NCBI GenBank assembly: GCA_965200525.1
Contig: OZ241368.1
Location: 6,696,001-6,760,000, forward strand
Direction of reading: 5' to 3'
Source of the DNA: JANNPJ01 sp965200525
GTDB lineage: Bacteria > Actinomycetota > Actinomycetes > Actinomycetales > Kineosporiaceae
DNA: 64,000 nucleotides
Below, piece by piece: positions 53,517-62,610 of the stretch. Within the stretch, counting starts at the first letter, position 1. Each line of letters opens with the position of its first letter. The notes beneath the pieces are model-generated. The model ran no database searches, was not told the origin of the DNA, and saw nothing but the letters and a program-made list of their open reading frames with translations. The translations under genes and the position numbers were made by a program.

Positions 53517-54581
53517 GTGCCCTCCCCGTTGCTGCTCGCGATCGACGGCAACAGCCTGCTCCACCGCGCTCACCACGCGATGGAACAGAGCGATCTGCGC
53601 GATTCGGCCGGCCGGCCGATCTGGGCCCTGAAGGGGCTGATCAGCTTCATCGCCACGGCGGCGGCCCGGCTGACCCCGGACGCCCTGGTGATCGGCTTCG
53701 ACTCCCCCGGCGAATCGGTCCGCAAAGACAACTTCCCCGACTACAAGGCCCACCGAGCCGAGAAGCACCCCGACCTGGTGCTGCAGTTGGACGACGCCCC
53801 CGGGCTGTTGACCGCGGCCGGCATCACCGTGGTGGTGCCCAAGGGCTACGAGGCCGACGACGTGCTGGCCACCTCGGCCGCGCTGGCCCGCAAGCACGGC
53901 TGGCGGACCGCCGTCGTGACCAGCGACCGGGACTCGTTCGCCCTGATCGACGAGTCCACCTCGGTGCTGCGGGTGCTGAACGGCGGGATCGACGGCTCGC
54001 CGCTGCTGACCCCGGACAAGCTGCCGGCAGTCTGCGGGGTCAACGCCGAGCAGTACCGCGACTACGCCGCGATGCGCGGGGACAGCTCCGACAACCTGCC
54101 CGGCGCCCTCGGGATCGGTTCCAAGACGGCGGCCAAGCTGCTCTCGGTGTTCGGCGGGGTGGACGACGCGTTCGCGGCCATCGACGCCGGCCGGGAACAC
54201 GAGGTCGAGGACGTGATCGGCAAGGCGGCGACGCTCAAGCTGGCCACCGCCGAGGCCCGGGCCAACGTGGCCCGTAACCAGCGGCTGATGCGGATGCGCG
54301 ACGACCTGCGGCTGCCGGCCCTGGCCCGGATGCGGATCCCGCTCGACCCGGCGGTGATCCGGACCGCGCTGCTGACCCGCGACATTCGGCTCGGCCCCTC
54401 GTTGTGGGCCCTGACCGGCGCCGACCCGCCGTCCTGGTACGGCGAGAGGGTCTACGGCGAGGGCCCGCGGCTGGAGGGCGGCACCAACGAGCGCCGGGTG
54501 ATCACGATGCCCAAGCCGCTCACCGCGGCCGGAAAGAAGGCGGCCGCGCTCTCCGCCGCCGGGCAGCTCAGCCTCTTCTGA
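53517..54581 (+). CDS. 5'-3' exonuclease (DNA polymerase I N-terminal type) with C-terminal clamp motif
   Basis: 354 residues. The PIN-like core has LLAIDGNSLLHRA, VIGFDSPGESVRKDNFPDYKAHR, YEADDVLAT and VVTSDRDSFALI, giving the acidic metal ligands; the H3TH motif is DNLPGALGIGSKTAAKLLS. It removes 5' flaps or RNA primers like the N-terminal domain of Pol I, but as a free protein. The last five residues are QLSLF, a close match to the beta sliding-clamp-binding motif, at the end of a flexible tail. GTG 53517 is preferred as the fold starts there, with CATTCT six bases upstream; an in-frame TTG at 53496 is less likely. Confidence 0.9.
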   Translation: MPSPLLLAIDGNSLLHRAHHAMEQSDLRDSAGRPIWALKGLISFIATAAARLTPDALVIGFDSPGESVRKDNFPDYKAHRAEKHPDLVLQLDDAPGLLTAAGITVVVPKGYEADDVLATSAALARKHGWRTAVVTSDRDSFALIDESTSVLRVLNGGIDGSPLLTPDKLPAVCGVNAEQYRDYAAMRGDSSDNLPGALGIGSKTAAKLLSVFGGVDDAFAAIDAGREHEVEDVIGKAATLKLATAEARANVARNQRLMRMRDDLRLPALARMRIPLDPAVIRTALLTRDIRLGPSLWALTGADPPSWYGERVYGEGPRLEGGTNERRVITMPKPLTAAGKKAAALSAAGQLSLF

Positions 54582-54589
54582 GCCGGGTG

Positions 54590-55297
54590 CTACTCGGCGA
54601 TCAGGCCGGACTGCTCGGGCAGGGCCGCGATCACCGTCTCCAGACGCTGGTGATGGCGGGCCGAGGTCTCGACCAGGTCGTCGCCGTCCCGGGCGATGAA
54701 CGCGGCCAGCATCTGCTCGTGATCGGTGTGCAGCCGGGCCCGGTCCTCACCGGGGATGTAGCGCATCGGCTGGAACGGCTCGGTGACGTTCCAGGCCGAC
54801 TCGAACATGTGCAACAACCGCTGCATCCGGCAGGGCGCGATCAGGGCCAGATGGAACCGGCGGCTCTCCCGGTGGTAGGCCCGCGGATCCCAGTCCTGCA
54901 GGACGCCGATCAGGGCCTCGTGGGCCTGCTCGGCCCGGCTGACATCGGCGGCGTCGGCCACCTCGACCGCCGCACGCAGGGCGGCCGACTCCAGCACCCC
55001 GCGGACCAGGTAGATCTCGGTCAGCTCCTGACGGGTCAGCTGGGCCACGACGTAGCCGGCGTTGGGCCGGTGGGCGACCAGGTTCTCGCCGACCAGGGTC
55101 TTCAGCGACTCACGCACCGGGATGGCGCTGACCCCGAACAGCTCGGCGACGTCACCGACCGGGATCGGCGTGCCGGGCGGCGCCCCGCCCTCCAGGATCA
55201 CCCGGCGCAGCTCGTCCAGGATCACTTGCTGCGGGCTGCCGGTCCGGTCGGTGATCAGCTGCGAGAGCAGGATCGAACGTCGTCCCTGCGGCTGCAT
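54590..55297 (-). CDS. GntR-family (FCD) transcription regulator
   Basis: 235 residues. N-terminal winged helix: QQVILDELRRVILEGGAPPG, VAELFGVSAIPVRESLKTL and NAGYVVAQLT. The helical FCD effector domain follows (EIYLVRGVLESAALRAAV) with likely metal/ligand residues in RFHLALI and DHEQMLAAF. Divergent from an NCS1 permease and racemase gene, which it most likely controls, with a hydantoin, allantoin or purine-breakdown compound as effector. ATG 55297 lies six bases after TACAGT; an upstream start at 55342 is not needed. Confidence 0.88.
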   Translation of the reverse strand: MQPQGRRSILLSQLITDRTGSPQQVILDELRRVILEGGAPPGTPIPVGDVAELFGVSAIPVRESLKTLVGENLVAHRPNAGYVVAQLTRQELTEIYLVRGVLESAALRAAVEVADAADVSRAEQAHEALIGVLQDWDPRAYHRESRRFHLALIAPCRMQRLLHMFESAWNVTEPFQPMRYIPGEDRARLHTDHEQMLAAFIARDGDDLVETSARHHQRLETVIAALPEQSGLIAE

Positions 55298-55303
55298 GGG
55301 CGG

Positions 55304-55309
55304 ACTGTA
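55304..55309 (-). promoter_or_regulatory. -10 hexamer TACAGT, leaderless start
   Basis: On the minus strand TACAGT ends six bases before the ATG at 55297 of the GntR gene. Confidence 0.5.
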
Positions 55310-55389
55310 GACCGGGGCCTGCGCCCGGCGTGTGAACGGCATGTTTCGCGCCGGTAAGGATCACCAGCTCAGGGGCTGGTCGCGACGTC

Positions 55390-55403
55390 CCCGATCGATC
55401 GGG
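55390..55403. promoter_or_regulatory. 14-bp palindrome CCCGATCGATCGGG
   Basis: Perfect palindrome in the 296-bp gap between GntR and the NCS1 transporter; flanking GT and AC extend it imperfectly. It is followed by an AT-rich stretch (AAGATATATGAA) that may hold the transporter promoter. A GntR operator is the likely role. Nothing else in this gap looks like a gene. Confidence 0.5.
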
Positions 55404-55593
55404 ACGAAGATATATGAACCACGACATCGCTCGGCAATATTCAGCGCTTAGCGTTTTGAACGTCGCCACGGTTCACTTCCCGTACACCGCCGAGTTCGCT
55501 GTCCACGGGCTGGCGTTCAATGCTCCGGCCGGTTCTTCGCCGTACCGGCCGCTCCTTTTCCGCGCCATTTCTCATCACCGCCCTGGAGTAGAG

Positions 55594-57156
55594 ATGACTG
55601 ATAGCGTCGTGTCCCGCGACGACGTCGTGGATGCCGTAGATCATCCCGCCGGCGCCTCTCTGATCAAAGAGAGTTACGACCTCAGACTGACCAACGAGGA
55701 CCTGGCCCCGCTGCGCAAACAGACCTGGACGTCGTACAACATCTTCGCGTTCTGGATGTCCGACGTGCACAGCGTGGGTGGATACCTCACCGCCGGCAGC
55801 CTTTTCGCTCTCGGCCTGACCAGCTGGGAAGTTCTGATCTGCCTGATCGTCGGCATTGTCATCGTGAACTTCTTCGTGAACCTGGTGGCCAAGCCGAGCC
55901 AGATGGCCGGCGTTCCGTATCCGGTGGTCTGCCGGGCCCCGTTCGGGGTGCGCGGCGCCAATGTGCCCGCCATCATCCGGGGCTCGATCGCGGTGGCCTG
56001 GTACGGCATCCAGACCTTCCTGGCGTCGTCCGCGCTGGACATCGTGGTGGTTCGGCTCTGGTCCGGCCTCAAGCCCTACGCCGACGTGAGCCAGCACGGG
56101 CTGCTCGGTCTCTCGACCCTGGGCTGGTTCACCTACGCCGTGCTCTGGGTGCTGCAGGCGGCCGTGTTCTGGATGGGAATGGAAAGCATCCGCCGGTTCA
56201 TCGACTTCTGCGGGCCAGCCGTGTACGTGGTCATGTTCGCGCTCTGCGGCTACCTGCTGATCAAGTCGCACTGGCACATCGGCTTCAACCTGTCGTCCAA
56301 GAGCCTCGGCGGCTGGGACATCGTGACCACCATGTTGTCGGCGACCGCCCTGGTGGTTTCCTACTTCTCCGGCCCGATGCTCAACTTCGGTGACTTCTCC
56401 CGGTACGGCAAGAGTTTCGAGGCGGTCAAGCGAGGTAACCTCCTCGGCCTGCCGATCAACTTCTTCGTCTTCTCCATTCTCACCGTGGTGACGGCGGCGG
56501 CCACTCTTCCGGTCTTCGGCCGGCTCATCTTCGACCCGGTCGACACCGTGGCGGCGATCGACAACACTTTCGCGATCGTGCTGGGCGCGCTGACCTTCAC
56601 CACGGCGACCATCGGTATCAATATCGTGGCCAACTTCATCTCGCCGGCCTTCGACTTCTCCAACGTCGACCCGCAGAAGATCAGCTGGCGGATGGGCGGC
56701 ATGATCGCCGCCGTCGGCTCGGTGCTGCTGACCCCCTGGAACTGGTACGACAACGCCACCGCGATCCAGTACACCCTCGGGGTTCTGGGTGCCCTCATCG
56801 GCCCGCTGTTCGGGGTGCTGATCGCCGACTTCTACATCCTGCGCAAGCAGCACATCGTGGTCGACGACCTGTTCTCGATGTCCGAGACCGGCCGCTACTG
56901 GTACAAGGACGGCTACAACCCGGACGCCATCGCGGCCGTCGCCATCGCCGGTGTGGTCTCGATCGCCTCGGTGGTCGTGCCCACGGTGTTCCGCCACGAG
57001 GACTGGGCCCACTACATCACCTGGATCAGCAACTACAGCTGGTTCATCGGCTGCGGCATCGGCTGGGTGGCCTACTACTACATCGCCGGTAAGCCCGGCT
57101 CGGCCACCAACGCCGCTCTCGACGGCCACTCCAAGGCCGCCGTCACGGTCGACTGA
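55594..57156 (+). CDS. NCS1-family nucleobase/hydantoin transporter
   Basis: 520 residues, about 12 membrane helices. NCS1 marks: NEDLAPLRKQTWTSYNIFAFW, MAGVPYPVVCRAPFGVRGAN (the PFGxxG-like loop) and NFGDFSRYGKS. It imports allantoin, hydantoins, uracil, cytosine or similar compounds with Na+ or H+; the neighbouring racemase favours hydantoin or allantoin. ATG 55594 has CTGGAG upstream and begins just before the conserved core; an ORF opening at 55414 lacks similarity in its first 60 residues. Codons here use slightly more A/T than in neighbours. Confidence 0.87.
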   Translation: MTDSVVSRDDVVDAVDHPAGASLIKESYDLRLTNEDLAPLRKQTWTSYNIFAFWMSDVHSVGGYLTAGSLFALGLTSWEVLICLIVGIVIVNFFVNLVAKPSQMAGVPYPVVCRAPFGVRGANVPAIIRGSIAVAWYGIQTFLASSALDIVVVRLWSGLKPYADVSQHGLLGLSTLGWFTYAVLWVLQAAVFWMGMESIRRFIDFCGPAVYVVMFALCGYLLIKSHWHIGFNLSSKSLGGWDIVTTMLSATALVVSYFSGPMLNFGDFSRYGKSFEAVKRGNLLGLPINFFVFSILTVVTAAATLPVFGRLIFDPVDTVAAIDNTFAIVLGALTFTTATIGINIVANFISPAFDFSNVDPQKISWRMGGMIAAVGSVLLTPWNWYDNATAIQYTLGVLGALIGPLFGVLIADFYILRKQHIVVDDLFSMSETGRYWYKDGYNPDAIAAVAIAGVVSIASVVVPTVFRHEDWAHYITWISNYSWFIGCGIGWVAYYYIAGKPGSATNAALDGHSKAAVTVD

Positions 57157-57205
57157 CCGTTCCCGTCCACTGATCCGGCCGCGGCCGAAGGGGAGAACCG
57201 CTGCC

Positions 57206-57937
57206 ATGCGGATCAAGGTGATCAACCCGAACGCCACGGCCTCGATGACCACCACGATCGAGAAGTGTGCCCGGGCCGTCGCCGGCCCGGGCACGCTGAT
57301 CGAGGCGGTCAGCAATCCGATGGGCCCGGTGTCGATCGAGAGCCACTACGACGAGGCCCTCAGCGTGCCCGGCGTCCTGGCCGAGATCGCCCTCGGCGAG
57401 GCCGACGGCGTCGACGGCTACGTGATCGCCTGCTTCGGCGACCCGGGCCTGGACGCCGCCCGCGAACTGGCCGTCGGGCCGGTGCTCGGGATCGCCGAGG
57501 CCGCCATGCACGCGGCCAGCTTCCTGGGCCGCGGGTTCAGCGTCGTGACCACGCTCGGGCGCACCTGCGGCCGGGCCTGGGACCTGGCCGAGCACTACGG
57601 CATGGCCCGCACCTGCCGGGGGGTGCACGCCTGCGAGATCCCGGTGCTGGAACTGGAGACCAACCCGCAGGCCCGCCAGGTGATCACCGAGGCCTGCCGG
57701 GCCGCCCTGGAGCAGGACGGCTCGGACGCGATCGTGCTCGGCTGCGCCGGCATGGCCGACCTGTGCGCCCAGATCTCGGCCGAGATCGGCGCGCCGGTGG
57801 TGGACGGCGTGGCCGCGGCCACCGTGCTGGTCCAGTCGCTGATCACGCTCGACCTGGCCACCGGGGCCCGGAACGAGTTCGCCGCTCCGCCGGCCAAGCC
57901 CTACACCGGGTTGCTGAGCGCCTTCGGGTCAGACTGA
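57206..57937 (+). CDS. Asp/Glu/hydantoin racemase (HyuE/AllE-like)
   Basis: 243 residues. KVINPNATASMT at the start and two catalytic cysteines, in IACFGDPGLDAAR and VLGCAGMADL, mark this racemase family. It interconverts D and L forms of 5-substituted hydantoins or related ureides. ATG 57206 has GGGGAG about nine bases before it. It follows the NCS1 transporter by 49 bp: transporter and racemase form a two-gene operon opposite GntR. A hydantoinase or carbamoylase is not in the window, so the pathway would finish elsewhere. Its end overlaps the convergent HAD gene by 37 bp. Confidence 0.87.
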   Translation: MRIKVINPNATASMTTTIEKCARAVAGPGTLIEAVSNPMGPVSIESHYDEALSVPGVLAEIALGEADGVDGYVIACFGDPGLDAARELAVGPVLGIAEAAMHAASFLGRGFSVVTTLGRTCGRAWDLAEHYGMARTCRGVHACEIPVLELETNPQARQVITEACRAALEQDGSDAIVLGCAGMADLCAQISAEIGAPVVDGVAAATVLVQSLITLDLATGARNEFAAPPAKPYTGLLSAFGSD

Positions 57938-58665
57938 TCCGGTTGCGACCGGGCTGATCCGGTTCCGACCAGGTCCAGCACCGCGCCCAGCCCGTGAACC
58001 GGGCCTCGGGTCCGCGGCAGGATCAGGGTCCGGATGCCGAGCCCGGCCGCCCCGGCGTCATGCCGCCAGCTGTCGCCGACCATCAGGGTCTCGCCGGCGG
58101 GCCGGTCGATCAGCTCCAGGGCCCGGCTGAAGATCTCCGGGGCCGGCTTGACCGCTCCGACCTCGTAGGACAGCACCACGGCGTCGACGAATCCGGCCAG
58201 CCCGTGGTGCGCCAGGTGCTCGCGGATGTCCAGCCCGATGTTGGACAGCACCGCCACGGGCAGGCCCCGGGCCCGCAGCTCGCGCAGCACCGGCAGCGTG
58301 TCGGCGAACGGCGCCCACTGGTCGGCCATCACGGCGTAGAGACCGTCGATCAGGTCGGGGTCGACCCCGCCCGGGTACAGGTTCACGGCCTCGGTGAAGA
58401 CCTCACGATGACGGGCGCGGTCGAGGTCCCGCTCGCTGTCGGGGTCGAAGGTGCTCGCGTGCTCCCAGATCACGTCCAGATGCCGGCCCAAACCGGTGAT
58501 CTCGCCCGGGCTCAAGGGCTTGACCGGCCGGCCCTGATCCTCGAGGTGCTGGACCGCGGAACGGATCCAGGCCCCCGGGTCCTGGGTGTCGACGTCCACC
58601 AGGGTGGCGTGGAAGTCGAAGATGACGCCGCGGATCGGTGCCGGTGCCGGCACGGTGCTGAGCAT
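57901..58665 (-). CDS. HAD-superfamily hydrolase with His at the second motif I position
   Basis: 254 residues. Motif I reads VIFDFHATLVD: the nucleophile Asp is present, but the residue two later (Asp in phosphatases, DxD) is His. Motif II is PVAVLSNIG, motif III Lys in GAVKPAPEIF and motif IV GDSWRHDAGAAGLG. The cap is alpha-helical (about 25-120). Dehalogenases also lack the second Asp, and FDFH-type HADs occur in actinomycetes, so the reaction (phosphatase, dehalogenase or other) is uncertain. ATG 58665 lies six bases after TAGGCT. Confidence 0.83.
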   Translation of the reverse strand: MLSTVPAPAPIRGVIFDFHATLVDVDTQDPGAWIRSAVQHLEDQGRPVKPLSPGEITGLGRHLDVIWEHASTFDPDSERDLDRARHREVFTEAVNLYPGGVDPDLIDGLYAVMADQWAPFADTLPVLRELRARGLPVAVLSNIGLDIREHLAHHGLAGFVDAVVLSYEVGAVKPAPEIFSRALELIDRPAGETLMVGDSWRHDAGAAGLGIRTLILPRTRGPVHGLGAVLDLVGTGSARSQPDQSDPKALSNPV

Positions 58666-58671
58666 CGCTTC

Positions 58672-58677
58672 AGCCTA
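58672..58677 (-). promoter_or_regulatory. -10 hexamer TAGGCT, leaderless start
   Basis: On the minus strand TAGGCT ends six bases before the ATG at 58665 of the HAD gene. Confidence 0.55.
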
Positions 58678-58706
58678 CGGGCCCCGGTTTCTCCCCGGCC
58701 CGCTCT

Positions 58707-59528
58707 TCAGCGATCGGACCGGGCCACGTCGGAGGGCAGCGCCGCGATCCAGTGCTGCTCGACCTCGAGCCGGGCCCGGCCGGCCGGGTTGTCCCACTTC
58801 CCGACGAAAGCCGGCTCTCCCCGGGCGATCCGGCGCTGCACGAACGCCTGGCCGACCTGTCGGCGCTGCTCCAGGACGGCGATGAAGAGGGACCGGTCGG
58901 CGTCGTCCAGGCCGTACGCGTCGAGGAAGCGGTGCAGTCGGGGGACGACGTCGAGGCCGGCATAGACCGGGGCCCGGCGCTCGGGGGCGACGAACGGCAC
59001 GCACAGCCGGGCCGCGCTGACGACGTCCCAGATCCGTCGGCCCGGGGCGGCGAACTCCCAGTCGACGACGGCGACCGCCCGGCCGCCGCGGGTGACCACG
59101 TTGTCGGGGCAGACGTCGGTGTGGGTGATCAGCGAGCCGCCCTCGGGGTCGGCCATCTCACTCGACCAGATCGCGCCCGGCGGGGCGGTCCAGCCTTCGA
59201 GCGCGTCGTGGACCCGGCGCAGCAACCGCCCCACCGAGACCAGGAACTCCTCCTGCGCCACCCAGGCCGGGAACGGCGGGATCGCGACCTCGCCGTCGAC
59301 CCAGCTCAGCACCTCCCGCCCCTGAGCGTCGCGACTGGGGGTGCCCTGGTACTCGAACTCGTGGACCGGCACCGGGCCGACCCCGGGCAGCACGTCGTCG
59401 AGGTGTCGCAGCAGGGCGTGGGTGGCTGCGGTCGACGTGTGCCAGGGCCGGCGCACGGTCTCGCCGACCCGCACGGTCAGCCCGGCGTTGCCCACGCCAC
59501 CAGCGAGAACCTGCTCGGACTCGGTCAC
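58707..59528 (-). CDS. APH-family phosphotransferase
   Basis: 273 residues, protein-kinase-like fold. Catalytic loop ITHTDVCPDNVVTRGG (HxDxxxxN) and metal-binding VVDWEFAAPGRR are intact; the N-lobe has VRVGETVRRPW and LPVHEFEY-like strands. Members phosphorylate aminoglycosides, choline, homoserine or other small alcohols; nothing here identifies the substrate, and resistance should not be assumed. GTG 59528 has GGAG close upstream; earlier in-frame codons would sit within the nrdJ terminator. Confidence 0.82.
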   Translation of the reverse strand: MTESEQVLAGGVGNAGLTVRVGETVRRPWHTSTAATHALLRHLDDVLPGVGPVPVHEFEYQGTPSRDAQGREVLSWVDGEVAIPPFPAWVAQEEFLVSVGRLLRRVHDALEGWTAPPGAIWSSEMADPEGGSLITHTDVCPDNVVTRGGRAVAVVDWEFAAPGRRIWDVVSAARLCVPFVAPERRAPVYAGLDVVPRLHRFLDAYGLDDADRSLFIAVLEQRRQVGQAFVQRRIARGEPAFVGKWDNPAGRARLEVEQHWIAALPSDVARSDR

Positions 59529-59554
59529 CTCGGCTCCGTTCGGCCGGCCATGAG

Positions 59555-59597
59555 TCAGGGGCGGCCCCGACCCGTTGTGGGTCAGAACCGCCCCTGA
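59555..59597 (-). terminator. Hairpin after nrdJ
   Basis: TCAGGGGCGG pairs exactly with CCGCCCCTGA outside and GACCC with GGGTC inside, around a 5-nt loop with symmetric 4-nt internal loops. It lies 36 bases beyond the nrdJ stop. Confidence 0.75.
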
Positions 59598-59632
59598 ATC
59601 AGCGCCCGTCAAACATTTTCCGGCGGGGTTGC

Positions 59633-62518
59633 TCAGCTGCAGCCGGAGGTGCTGCCGCAGCCTTCGCAGACGTAGCAGGACCCGGCCGGGCGCATCTTCG
59701 TGCCGCAGGTGAAGCAGATCGGCGCGTCGGCGGTACGCCCCTGCATCGCCTCGAACAGCTCGGCCGAGGAATGCACCTTGAGCGGGGCCGCCTTGGCCGT
59801 GACCGCACCGGCCACGGTGGTGGTGGCCGGCTTCTCGATCGGGGCCGGCTTCTCGACCGGAGCCGACTGGGCCAGGGTCTCCAGCTCTTCCTCGACCGCG
59901 TCGTCCTCCTCGTCGTTCGGCAGGTACGAACCGGTCTGCAGCTCACGGGCCCGCTCGGCCGCCGTGTAGATGCCCAGGGCGGACCGGTCCTCAAAGGTCA
60001 GGTGGTCCAGGGCCAGCCGCCGGAAGATGTAGTCCATGATGCTGGCGCTCATCCGGACGTCCGGGTCGTCGGTCAGACCGGCCGGCTCGAACCGCAGGTT
60101 GGTGAACTTCTCCACATAGGTGGGCAGCGGCACGCCGTACTGCAGGCCGACCGAGACCGCGATCGAGAAGGCATCCATCACGCCGGCCAGGGTCGAGCCC
60201 TGCTTGCCGAGCTTGAGGAAGACCTCGCCCAGGCCGTCGTCCGGGTAGGAGCCGGCGGTCATGTAACCCTCGGCCCCGCCGACGGTGAACGACGTGGTCA
60301 CCGACGGGCGCGACTTGGGCAACCGCTTACGGGTCGGACGGTACTCGACCCGCACCGCCTCGGCCGGCTCCTCGACCACGGCGGCCTTCTTCTTGCCGTC
60401 CGAGAGCGGCTGACCGACCTTGCAGTTGTCGCGGTAGACGGCCAGCGCCTTGAGGCCGAGCTTCCAGCCCTGGAAATAGACGTCCTGGATGGCGTCGACG
60501 GTGGCGTCCTCGGGCAGGTTGACCGTCTTGGAGATCGCACCGGAGAGGAACGGCTGGGCCGCCGCCATCATCCGCACGTGCCCCATCGGCTTGATCGCCC
60601 GCTCGCCCATGGCGCAGTCGAAGACCTCGTAGTGCTCCGGCTTCAGGCCGGGCGCGTCGACGACGTGGCCCTTCTCGGCGATGAACTCGACGATCGCCTC
60701 GACCGTCTCCTCGGCGTAGCCGAGCTTGCGCAGGGCCCGCGGGATCGTCTGATTGACGATCTGCATCGAACCGCCGCCGACCAGCTTCTTGAACTTGACC
60801 AGCGAGAAGTCGGGCTCGATGCCGGTGGTGTCGCAGTCCATCATGAAGCCGATCGTGCCGGTCGGGGCCAGCACCGAGGCCTGCGCGTTGCGCCAGCCGT
60901 TCTGCTCGCCGATCCGCAGGCCGTTCTCCCACTCGCGGGTGGCCACCCGCTGCACGTCGATGTCCATCTTGCTGACCGTGCGGATCGCGTCGTTGGCGGC
61001 CGCGTGCTTGCGGATCACCCGGCGGTGGGCCTCGGCGTTGCGCTGGTAGCCGTCGTAAGCACCGACGACGCCGGCCAGTTCGGCCGAGCGGCGGTACGCG
61101 GTGCCGGTCATCAGCGACGTGATGGACGCCGCGATGGCCCGGCCGCCGTCGGAGTCGTAGCCCAGACCGGACGCCATCAGCAGCGCGCCCAGGTTGGCGT
61201 AGCCGATGCCGAGCTGGCGGAAGGCGCGGGTGGTCTCGCCGATCGCCTCGGTCGGGAAGTCGGCGAAGCAGATCGAGATGTCCATCGCGGTGATCACCAG
61301 CTCGACCGCCTTGACGAAGGTGGCCGAATCGAAGCCGCCGTCGTCTTGGACGAACTTGAGCAGGTTGAGCGAGGCCAGGTTGCAGCTGGAGTTGTCCAGG
61401 TGCATGTACTCCGAGCAGGGGTTGCTGGCGGTGATCCGGCCCGACTCGGGCGTGGTGTGCCAGTCGTTGATCGTGTCGTCGTACTGGATGCCGGGGTCGG
61501 CGCTCTCCCAGGCCGCCTTGGCCATCTTGCCGAACAGTTCCTTGGCGTCGACGGTCTCGATCACCTCGCCGGTCAGCCGGGCCCGCAGGCCGAACTGCTC
61601 GCCGTACTCGACCGCCCGCATGAACTCGTCGGAGACCCGGACCGAGTTGTTGGCGTTCTGGTACTGGACGCTGGTGATGTCCTTGCCGCCGAGGTCCATG
61701 TCGAAGCCGGCGTCGCGCAGCGCCCGGATCTTCTCCTCCTCGCGCGCCTTGGTCTCGATGAACTCCTCGATGTCGGGGTGGTCGACGTCGAGCACGACCA
61801 TCTTGGCCGCCCGGCGGGTGGCCCCACCGGACTTGATCGTGCCGGCCGACGCGTCGGCGCCGCGCATGAAGGAGACCGGGCCGGAGGCGGTGCCGCCGCT
61901 GGAGAGCAGCTCCTTGCTGGACCGGATCCGGGACAGGTTCAGCCCGGCGCCGGAGCCGCCCTTGAAGATGAACCCCTCCTCCTTGTACCAGTTGAGGATG
62001 GAGTCCATACCGTCATCGACGGCCAGGATGAAGCAGGCGCTGACCTGCTGCGGGGCCGGCGTGCCGACGTTGAACCAGACCGGCGAGTTGAAGCTGAAGA
62101 CCTGGTGCAGAAGCATGTGGGTGAGCTCGTGCTCGAAGACCTCGGCGTCGCCCTCGGCCAGGAAGTAGCCGTTGTCGCGACCGGCCTTGGTGTAGGTGAG
62201 CACCACCCGGTCGATCAGCTGCTTGAGGCTCCACTCCCGCACGTCACTGCCGACCGCACCCCGGAAGTACTTCGTGGTGACGATGGTCGAGGCGTTCAGG
62301 CTCCAGAAGTCCGGGAACTCGACGCCCTTCTGCTCGAAGATCGTCTCCCCCGACTTCCAGTTGGTCTGGACGACGTCCCGCCGCTCCCAGGTGATCTGGT
62401 CGTAGGGGTGAACACCCTCGGTGGTGTAGACCCGGCCGATGCTCAGACCGGTGCGCGTCACCTCGGGCGCCTTGCTGCGCGTCTTGCGCGCACCCTGACC
62501 CGATGCGATCTCCGTCAT
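59633..62518 (-). CDS. nrdJ: Adenosylcobalamin-dependent ribonucleotide reductase (class II)
   Basis: 961 residues. It makes deoxyribonucleotides from ribonucleotides using coenzyme B12 and needs no oxygen. Landmarks: SGAGLNLSRIRSSKELLSSG (thiyl loop region), active-site SSCNLASLNLL with Cys/Asn, NPCSEYMHLD with Cys and Glu, and PTGTIGFMMDCDTTG. The C-terminal CFTCGTKMRPAGSCYVCEGC is the zinc-binding tail, with the redox Cys of the swinging arm. ATG 62518 has AAAGGGG upstream. nrdR lies upstream on the same strand, beyond a hairpin. Length and domains match actinobacterial NrdJ. Confidence 0.95.
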   Translation of the reverse strand: MTEIASGQGARKTRSKAPEVTRTGLSIGRVYTTEGVHPYDQITWERRDVVQTNWKSGETIFEQKGVEFPDFWSLNASTIVTTKYFRGAVGSDVREWSLKQLIDRVVLTYTKAGRDNGYFLAEGDAEVFEHELTHMLLHQVFSFNSPVWFNVGTPAPQQVSACFILAVDDGMDSILNWYKEEGFIFKGGSGAGLNLSRIRSSKELLSSGGTASGPVSFMRGADASAGTIKSGGATRRAAKMVVLDVDHPDIEEFIETKAREEEKIRALRDAGFDMDLGGKDITSVQYQNANNSVRVSDEFMRAVEYGEQFGLRARLTGEVIETVDAKELFGKMAKAAWESADPGIQYDDTINDWHTTPESGRITASNPCSEYMHLDNSSCNLASLNLLKFVQDDGGFDSATFVKAVELVITAMDISICFADFPTEAIGETTRAFRQLGIGYANLGALLMASGLGYDSDGGRAIAASITSLMTGTAYRRSAELAGVVGAYDGYQRNAEAHRRVIRKHAAANDAIRTVSKMDIDVQRVATREWENGLRIGEQNGWRNAQASVLAPTGTIGFMMDCDTTGIEPDFSLVKFKKLVGGGSMQIVNQTIPRALRKLGYAEETVEAIVEFIAEKGHVVDAPGLKPEHYEVFDCAMGERAIKPMGHVRMMAAAQPFLSGAISKTVNLPEDATVDAIQDVYFQGWKLGLKALAVYRDNCKVGQPLSDGKKKAAVVEEPAEAVRVEYRPTRKRLPKSRPSVTTSFTVGGAEGYMTAGSYPDDGLGEVFLKLGKQGSTLAGVMDAFSIAVSVGLQYGVPLPTYVEKFTNLRFEPAGLTDDPDVRMSASIMDYIFRRLALDHLTFEDRSALGIYTAAERARELQTGSYLPNDEEDDAVEEELETLAQSAPVEKPAPIEKPATTTVAGAVTAKAAPLKVHSSAELFEAMQGRTADAPICFTCGTKMRPAGSCYVCEGCGSTSGCS

Positions 62519-62610
62519 GCTTTCGTTCCCCTTTTTCCGTCCGTACTACAGGTAACAGTCCTGGTGACCGCTGTATTCGTGCTTCTACTCAGACATTGCT
62601 CTGTTGGTGA

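Noticed and set aside
58707..59528. Aminoglycoside resistance gene
   Set aside because: The APH fold is clear, but the family covers many substrates and no mobile-element context is present.
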